Made by a program: the position numbers and the translations under genes
The notes under the pieces: model-generated
What the model saw: only the letters and a program-made list of their open reading frames with translations
What the model was told of the DNA's origin: nothing
The model's database searches: none
Origin: Sipunculus nudus
Lineage: Eukaryota > Annelida > Sipuncula > Golfingiida > Sipunculidae
Reading direction: 5' to 3'
NCBI GenBank assembly: GCA_026874595.1
Contig: CM049319.1
Span: 38,697,473-38,761,472 of the forward strand
Length of the DNA: 64,000 nucleotides
Shown: in pieces, positions 58,754 to 64,000 of the stretch
Layout: each line of letters begins with the position of its first letter
Position numbering within the stretch: the first letter of the stretch is position 1

Positions 58754-58797
58754 GTCCCTAACGGGATCGTCAGTAGGGGCACGTCATGCCCAAGTAC

Positions 58798-59644
58798 TAG
58801 GGTTGGGACGGTTACCGGTATACGGTATTATCACGATATCTGACAGCTACGGTTATCATACCGTCAACTTTCCTATTTTCGCGATACCACGATATTAATT
58901 TTTGTTCACGATTTTGGTTCACAAGCAAGCCCTTGAGGTTCAAAATAAATTTATTTCAAAGAATTACATTTATTTTTATAAACCACATGTATTTGAATAC
59001 ACGCGTGTGGGGGAATCGTGTGTTTACAGACTTCGGGATTAGTCGGAAATGTCCGGAAGTATCAGGATGAATCAGAGAGGACATAAGCTTGAGAATTCCA
59101 GAAGAAAATAACATTATAATGAAAGAGCAATAAATACACATATTTCCGCTTTTATTGCATAGAACGAAAATGTCAACATAAAAGTTTCACAACTGAATCT
59201 AACATTCCATACAGGTTGCATATTTTGCCATATAAAATTGGGATGGTATATTTAGCCATGATTGGTATAACACGCTCTCCGAAAATTCGCCGGGATTCTC
59301 CGGCTTTTATGTAGCTATAGGAAACTGATGGAAAGTTCTGACAAGCGTGATTCGACGATGGGGGCAGGACTTCCCGCGCCTCAAGCTTGCACACCTGCAG
59401 GACCTTCATGCAACTTACATCACGTAATGAGTCATTCTCTGGTACTGGCACAATAGGTATAAATGACATTAATACTTAACCCCTTGTATAAAGTCAAGAC
59501 TTTAAAGGTGGTTGTTATAAATATCATTATTGATGGCTTATTTATGCCATTATATATAATTAAAAATATCGCGATATCACGATATATCGCGATTAAATTT
59601 GAATAATTATCATGATAAAAAAAACCCATATCGTCCCAACACTA
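58798..59644. mobile_element. hAT-type MITE, 847 bp
   Basis: TIRs TAGGGTTGGGACG and TAGTGTTGGGACG (one mismatch) are flanked by the perfect 8-bp duplication CCAAGTAC (58790-58797, 59645-59652), the hAT hallmark. The interior near both ends is rich in ATCGCGATAT/CACGATAT palindromic motifs. No transposase frame was found; a 98-codon minus-strand frame inside (59173-59469) has no recognised domain. Confidence 0.88.
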
Positions 59645-59903
59645 CCAAGTACCCATGCCATGCGACCTGTCCTATTGTTGCGTTTATGTTTCTCAAAAAC
59701 CGGTCAGGGAAGGTTTCATGCCACATAGCCGTTCAGTATCGGAAACCTTCGGCACACCCCGAGATGGTAAGAATCATAATAATTGTATTGATATCGCCTT
59801 TATTCTGACCTCTATTAAATATAAATATTAAATATAAATCTAAACGTTAATGATATAGAACTTTATATAAAAATGATAAATCTGAAAAATTATTTCTATT
59901 CAG

Positions 59904-60151
59904 GGGAGTCAACCAGAGAGACAGATTAAAACAGTTTCCGGTGACAGTGTCACCAAGACGACAATGCCAACAATGCCATAGTGAAGGAAAAGAGAAGAAA
60001 TATTACGCAGGGGAGACAAGCCGGCTGTTCTCCCGACCTAACATTCGCTACATATGGATGCTACTGAAGAATAAAAATGGTTACCTAAGTTGCTGAATTT
60101 GTCTGTTGTGGCTGTGTGCCACAAGTGCCAGGAACTTGCTTGAACGAGAAT
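59904..60151 (+). pseudogene. Probable piggyBac transposase C-terminal fragment
   Basis: After TTATTTCTATTCAG (59890-59903), which looks like a splice acceptor, one frame reads RLKQFPVTVSPRRQCQQCHS and then EGKEKKYYAG. This resembles the F-P-x...RRCxVCxxxGKRK part of the cysteine-rich tail of piggyBac transposases. After about 95 nt of unrelated sequence and a stop, another frame (60095-60151) reads CCGCVPQVPGTCLNEN, which resembles the following C-x-x-C-x(4-5)-PG-L-C-L segment. A donor-like GAGATG|GTAAGA lies at 59767, so a 137-bp intron is possible. The catalytic domain is absent. The motif match is suggestive and not proven. Confidence 0.4.
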
Positions 60152-60199
60152 GTGAGTGGGAGAAAAACTTTAGCAAAGTAACATAAGTTTACAACACAT

Positions 60200-60365
60200 T
60201 CCCGGTGTTGGGTCCCCTGTTTGCCCCGGCGAATCCCGGTGCCCCTCTGCTACGGTTGATCACGGTTTTGACTCTTAAACCTAGATGAATTTTGTACTGA
60301 CGGTCGTTCTAAAGTTTCAGTAGGTTCTCCTATGGTATATTTACCTTTCCAGGAGGGTTATATAC
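60200..60365. repeat. Junction of two dispersed repeats
   Basis: 60200-60285 is the inverse of the left satellite flank (45990-46080), and 60290-60365 matches the right flank (50332-50400). Here the two are adjacent. Confidence 0.55.
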
Positions 60366-60393
60366 CGTTTTATGCCGATTAACCACGTTGAAC

Positions 60394-60576
60394 CAGAAGC
60401 GGATCCAGGGGGTCCGGACCCCCCCTTTTTCACCCGCGAAGCAACCTTTTTTAAAGGGTTTTAGACGAAATTTTGTGACCTGGACCCCCCCTTTTTCGGA
60501 CCTAACCTTTTTTTAGGAATTTAATTAGTCCTCCTGGGTTGGACCCCCCTTTTCCTAAATCCTGGATCCGCCCCTG
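60394..60576. mobile_element. 183-bp MITE, CAGGGGCGGATCCAGG type
   Basis: Left end CAGAAGCGGATCCAGGGG and right end, inverted, CAGGGGCGGATCCAGGATTT, flanked by TGAAC at 60389-60393 and 60577-60581. Subterminal GGACCCCCCTTTT motifs occur in both halves. Confidence 0.75.
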
Positions 60577-60753
60577 TGAACTGAATATGTCGCCATTCGC
60601 CAGTACGGTCATCCTGGCTCTGGCAGGGTGCCAGCGTGGCATGGGACGGTTTAACTGCGGTTTACTAAGGTCCACTACGGTGCTTTCCGGCGCCCGCACG
60701 CCTTACCCCGAGGCTCGCACGGAGCCTATGAGAACTCGCGCATACTTCATTTC

Positions 60754-61548
60754 TATGCATTTTCGACGTTGGAGCAGTTTAAAATACCTGGTACTTAATT
60801 ATATATTCACAATACTGTAAAGGAAAACCCGGAATGCATAGCAGTCCCAGGCAGGGAATCAGTATAATGAGGTGTCCAAGTGTCACAGGGTTATTTTTGT
60901 ATTAATTATTTTTCATGTGCTTTAACCTGTTACCAGTATTATATATGCCTTGGTGCACTTGTTTGTAGTGTACAGCTTACAGACTACCAGTTTTGTCTAG
61001 ATGGACAACACCAGTGCCTGTTATTTTAATTTGTTAGGGAAAACTTGTAGTTTTGCATTGTGTGTCAACCATGCATAACATGTTAATTAGTGAAAGGCAT
61101 GCTGGGAGTAGGGTCAGCTGAGCTTACCATTGCATTGGTAAGAGTGTGCTGGCCAGCTTTGCAGGTTGTCACATCAGATCCCTGTATGTTATTTGCAGAG
61201 CAAAATAAAGGTTCCAGTAACTTCTGGCGCATTTTGTGGTCTGTTACCCATAAAAACTGCGACACAAGCTCTACCCATAAGTACGAAACAAAGAGGAGGA
61301 ATACTCTCAGTGCCTCAAAGACAAAACAGCAAATACATGTATATTAAGGCAATGTTAGAAATGAACAAACTTTCTGATCAAAAGTTCCTCATCAGCATAA
61401 AAAGGCCTACAGGAGCCACTTATAAAGCAACTGAAGGCCAAGGGACCAGGATATTCAGAAACCACCTTTTCATATTTTAAGTTTGAACCATTACCAGCTG
61501 ATAAAGAGGATGAATATAATGCTTTTATATAATATATGAATATTATCA
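60754..61548. repeat. Left arm of an inverted duplication
   Basis: Without the solo LTR inside it, this arm matches the reverse complement of 63592-64000 at roughly 85-90%, from TTCGACGTTGGAGCAGTTTA to ATATAATATATGAATA. It includes a protein-like stretch of unknown identity (EMNKLSDQKFLISIKRPTGA, frame ending at 61480), which the other arm only partly keeps open. Confidence 0.8.
60881..61264 (+). mobile_element. 384-bp solo LTR inside the left arm
   Basis: Begins TGTCACAGGG and ends CTGCGACA, giving TG...CA borders. It is flanked by CAAG (60877-60880, 61265-61268). The other arm of the duplication reads straight through GTCCAAGCTCTACCC and so preserves the empty site. AATAAA at about 61204 suggests plus orientation. 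No coding sequence. Confidence 0.8.
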
Positions 61549-63101
61549 ATTGATTATGAAAGTAAATGTAGAAAGCTATGTATTGTATTAAAATTAATAC
61601 GTGAACAGACCTGAAATAAGCCAAAGATCAGTGGTTTTTTATTTTAATCCATTGAATGTTTACATTTTTCTGACTCTTTAAATGAAATGTCAGCTTCACT
61701 CAGCCCGGTTCAAGCGATAGTCTCAATGACAAAAAATATCAGCTGACTTATCTGTTAATTTTTGGGTACATCTATCGATTTCTCAGGGATAATTCTACCG
61801 GTGTCTATAAAATGAAGCCATGCGTGTCTGAATGTATAACTAGGTTAATGAGAGCAACATCCGGCGCTAGGTGTTGTTATGTTGTTCGTTTAGAAGGTAC
61901 CCCCTTCGACTGACGTGCCCGGGAACAAGGCCACAGTTAGACTGGGCTCCAGCTGACCATGACTCGATTATCACCAAGCCGGGGGCAAACTAGGTTAACT
62001 CTGCCGCACGGTTGTTTATAATATTAAAACATGAAGTCCCTTCAAACGAACAATCGAATAAGATTAGCAGGGCAAATGACCTTTACCTATGACTTTTAGC
62101 GGGACAATATGAGACAGAACTCTTCCATATATACCAGTGTAAGTGCAGACGCACTTTCAGACAGTCACTTGTAAGTCCGACACTGATGAAATCTTGATTT
62201 GTTAGCTCACCCCGAGGTATAACTGAATATCTTTCCTCACAATATAAGTATTTTTTTTAAATTAATGGGCTACATATCGTTTTCTTTGTGTTTTATTAAT
62301 CAGTACCATTTGCTAGCATGGAGGTGTACAGCGGACCAACACAGTATCATAACTTAATGCACAGGGCCGACGATTTAAAAAAAATCCATATAATAAACTA
62401 ATGATCGTTGGGTTTTTGATTCGTGGATAAAGGTTACCCAAAAATTCCAAAAAATTAAAACACAACGAACAGTTCTGAATCCACAGTAAATAATGATTAC
62501 AGGAATAAAACAGACTGTTATCAAACTTGCACCAGGGCCAGTTTTATGGTGCATAGCCTCGAGTGCCGATATTCAATTTCCACTCATGGACATGAAGAGG
62601 TTTTCATTTTGTGACAGGAAGAAAAATTTAAATTTCAGAACGGAACAAATCCATAATAACAACTGCAAATTTTCCGTTTAGAACTACACAACTGCGCGTT
62701 TAAATATACTCTGGACGGTCTTACTGTCTAACTAGGATTGGCTACGATTAACTACTGAGTCGAACCGTAGTGCGACCGGGACGCAAAAACCGGGAATGTG
62801 TGACTATAGCCTAAGTTCTAGGTACGGTTTGGCCACGGTTGAACTACGAGGACCCGTGCATGGGTAGTTAGCACTATCGGTGACAAGATAATACGCTAGA
62901 CATGTCTTGTATTCTAAATACTTATCATAAATACTGCGTTATATGAAGGTGTAATTTAGCCACCAAAATGTCATATAACATTTGGTCTTGCCATCGCAGT
63001 AAAATATCGGTCTGAACGGCTCAGAATTTTTGGGTTTTCCTTTCATTATGCACGACCCTGGTTGGGGGTCGCGCTGCAGATACTTTCCCTTATGTAGCGA
63101 C
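61549..63101. other. Spacer of the inverted duplication, no gene seen
   Basis: Mixed composition; GC-richer at 61855-62010. No domain, RNA gene or bounded repeat was recognised. Confidence 0.45.
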
Positions 63102-63398
63102 CAGGGGCGGGTTTAGGGGGGCGTAGGGGGGCGCCTCCCCCCTTTTGACATAACAAAGAAAAATCTAGAGAAAAAACTCATAGTACACCAAGTATATAGA
63201 ACAGTTACAATGCATGATTTGCTTATAATGCAATAATGCGACCCTATATTGCACGATTACAACCTAATTTTTCAACAACAAAAAATTTTACACCTGGGCT
63301 TTTACCTAAGCGCCCCCCCCCCTCTTCGGCCTCGACTCACCCGCTACGCGGCCACGCAAAGTGAGCCCCCTTATTCTTAATTCCTGTATCCGCCCCTG
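63102..63398. mobile_element. 297-bp MITE, CAGGGGCGG type
   Basis: Ends CAGGGGCGGGTTTAGG and, inverted, CAGGGGCGGATACAGG. They relate it to the MITE at 60394. C-rich and G-rich subterminal runs face each other. No clean TSD (GCGAC versus GCGTG). Confidence 0.65.
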
Positions 63399-63591
63399 GC
63401 GTGCATGACTGAGTCGGGCCCGTCTCAGTCATGGTAGAGGACTTTTTTTCGACGTTTTACAGGAGGATTTAAGTAGGATGTCAGGAGGGTCTGCTACTGT
63501 TAGACCAAGCCTGGTGATGGAAATTTTGACATAAAATCGAAATTGTATAAATACTAGCCCCAGCATCCTTCTCTTCAATTCTTGAATAACC

Positions 63592-64000
63592 ATGCAGTAT
63601 TATTCATATATTATATAAATTTGCAATATATGCAACCACTCAATCAGCTGGAATTGGTTCAAACTAAAATATAAAAAGGCGATTTCTGAATATCCTGGTC
63701 CCTTGGCCTTCGGTTGCTTTATAAGTGGCCCCTGTAGGCCTCATTTTATGCTGATGAGGAACTTTTGATTAGAAGTTTGTTCATTTCGAACATTGCCTTA
63801 ATATATTTGCTGTTTTGTCTTTGAGGCGCTGAGAGTATTCCTCCTCTTTATTTCGTACTTATGGGTAGAGCTTGGACACCTCATTAGACTGATTCCCTGC
63901 CTGGGGCTGATCCTTTTGAGCTTCATTCCTGGTTTTCCTTTACAGTATTGTGCATGTCTAATTTAGTATTTTAAACTGCTCAAACGTCGAAACTGCATAG
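63592..64000. repeat. Right arm of the inverted duplication (runs off the window)
   Basis: Reverse complement of the left arm, lacking the solo LTR. The empty target site lies at about 63871-63874. The true end of the arm is beyond the window. Confidence 0.8.

Noticed and set aside
57936-58797. LTR beginning TGTTATGGG after a purine tract
   Set aside because: No second LTR, no TSD and no defined end; kept only as a low-confidence tract.

Overview
The window looks like intergenic, repeat-dominated DNA from an animal nuclear genome, most probably a bivalve mollusc. It is AT-rich, has spliceosomal introns with GT...AG borders, and has almost no long open frames. It is full of long (AT)n tracts, minisatellites, MITEs and repeat families that I associate with scallop, oyster and mussel DNA: GTCCGTCC-rich heads, AGCTCAGCTGA...CCATGGGTCACTTGTT elements, CAGGGGCGGATCCAGG MITEs and GGCCATCTTGGATT repeats. 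The species cannot be told from the sequence alone.

Only one convincing host gene is present: a two-exon RhoA-class small GTPase on the minus strand (24129..23974 and 21727..21299, 194 aa) with a 2.25-kb intron. It has unusual residues at two functional positions, Glu15 in the P-loop and Thr41 in the effector loop. A possible first exon of an unrelated plus-strand gene lies inside its intron.

Layout. 0-2.1 kb: a 61-bp satellite with a 1,040-bp higher-order repeat. 2.1-10.1 kb: AT-rich DNA with small repeats. 10.1-10.9 kb: a collapsed Ty3/Gypsy element (RT fragment fused to polypurine tract and LTR) on the minus strand. 12.7-14.4 kb: a 49-bp minisatellite and a 5'-truncated LINE. 14.4-18.3 kb: a 52-bp satellite that holds a 73-bp LINE-tail insertion and a 735-bp solo LTR, both with target-site duplications (TSDs). 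19.6-20.7, 25.3-28.5 and 35.4-37.1 kb: three copies of one Helentron/HINE-like family with different internal repeats. 28.9-30.8 kb: a Harbinger-like deletion derivative. 39.1-39.6 kb: a TTAA-flanked MITE. 46.2-50.1 kb: two related satellite arrays in opposite orientation around a GC-rich core. The right array is interrupted by a complete 434-bp TRIM element whose LTRs contain a tRNA-like block. 50.6-56.1 kb: a young, complete, non-coding LTR retrotransposon (LARD-like; two 484-bp LTRs, 4-bp TSD) on the minus strand. 58.8-59.6 kb: a hAT MITE with an 8-bp TSD. 59.9-60.2 kb: a probable piggyBac tail fragment. 60.4 and 63.1 kb: MITEs. 60.75-61.55 and 63.6-64.0 kb: arms of an inverted duplication. 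The left arm carries a 384-bp solo LTR; the right arm keeps the empty site.

There is no operon or pathway to reconstruct. The scientific content is the RhoA-like gene and the mobile-element record, in which exact TSDs at several loci let insertion boundaries be read to the base.
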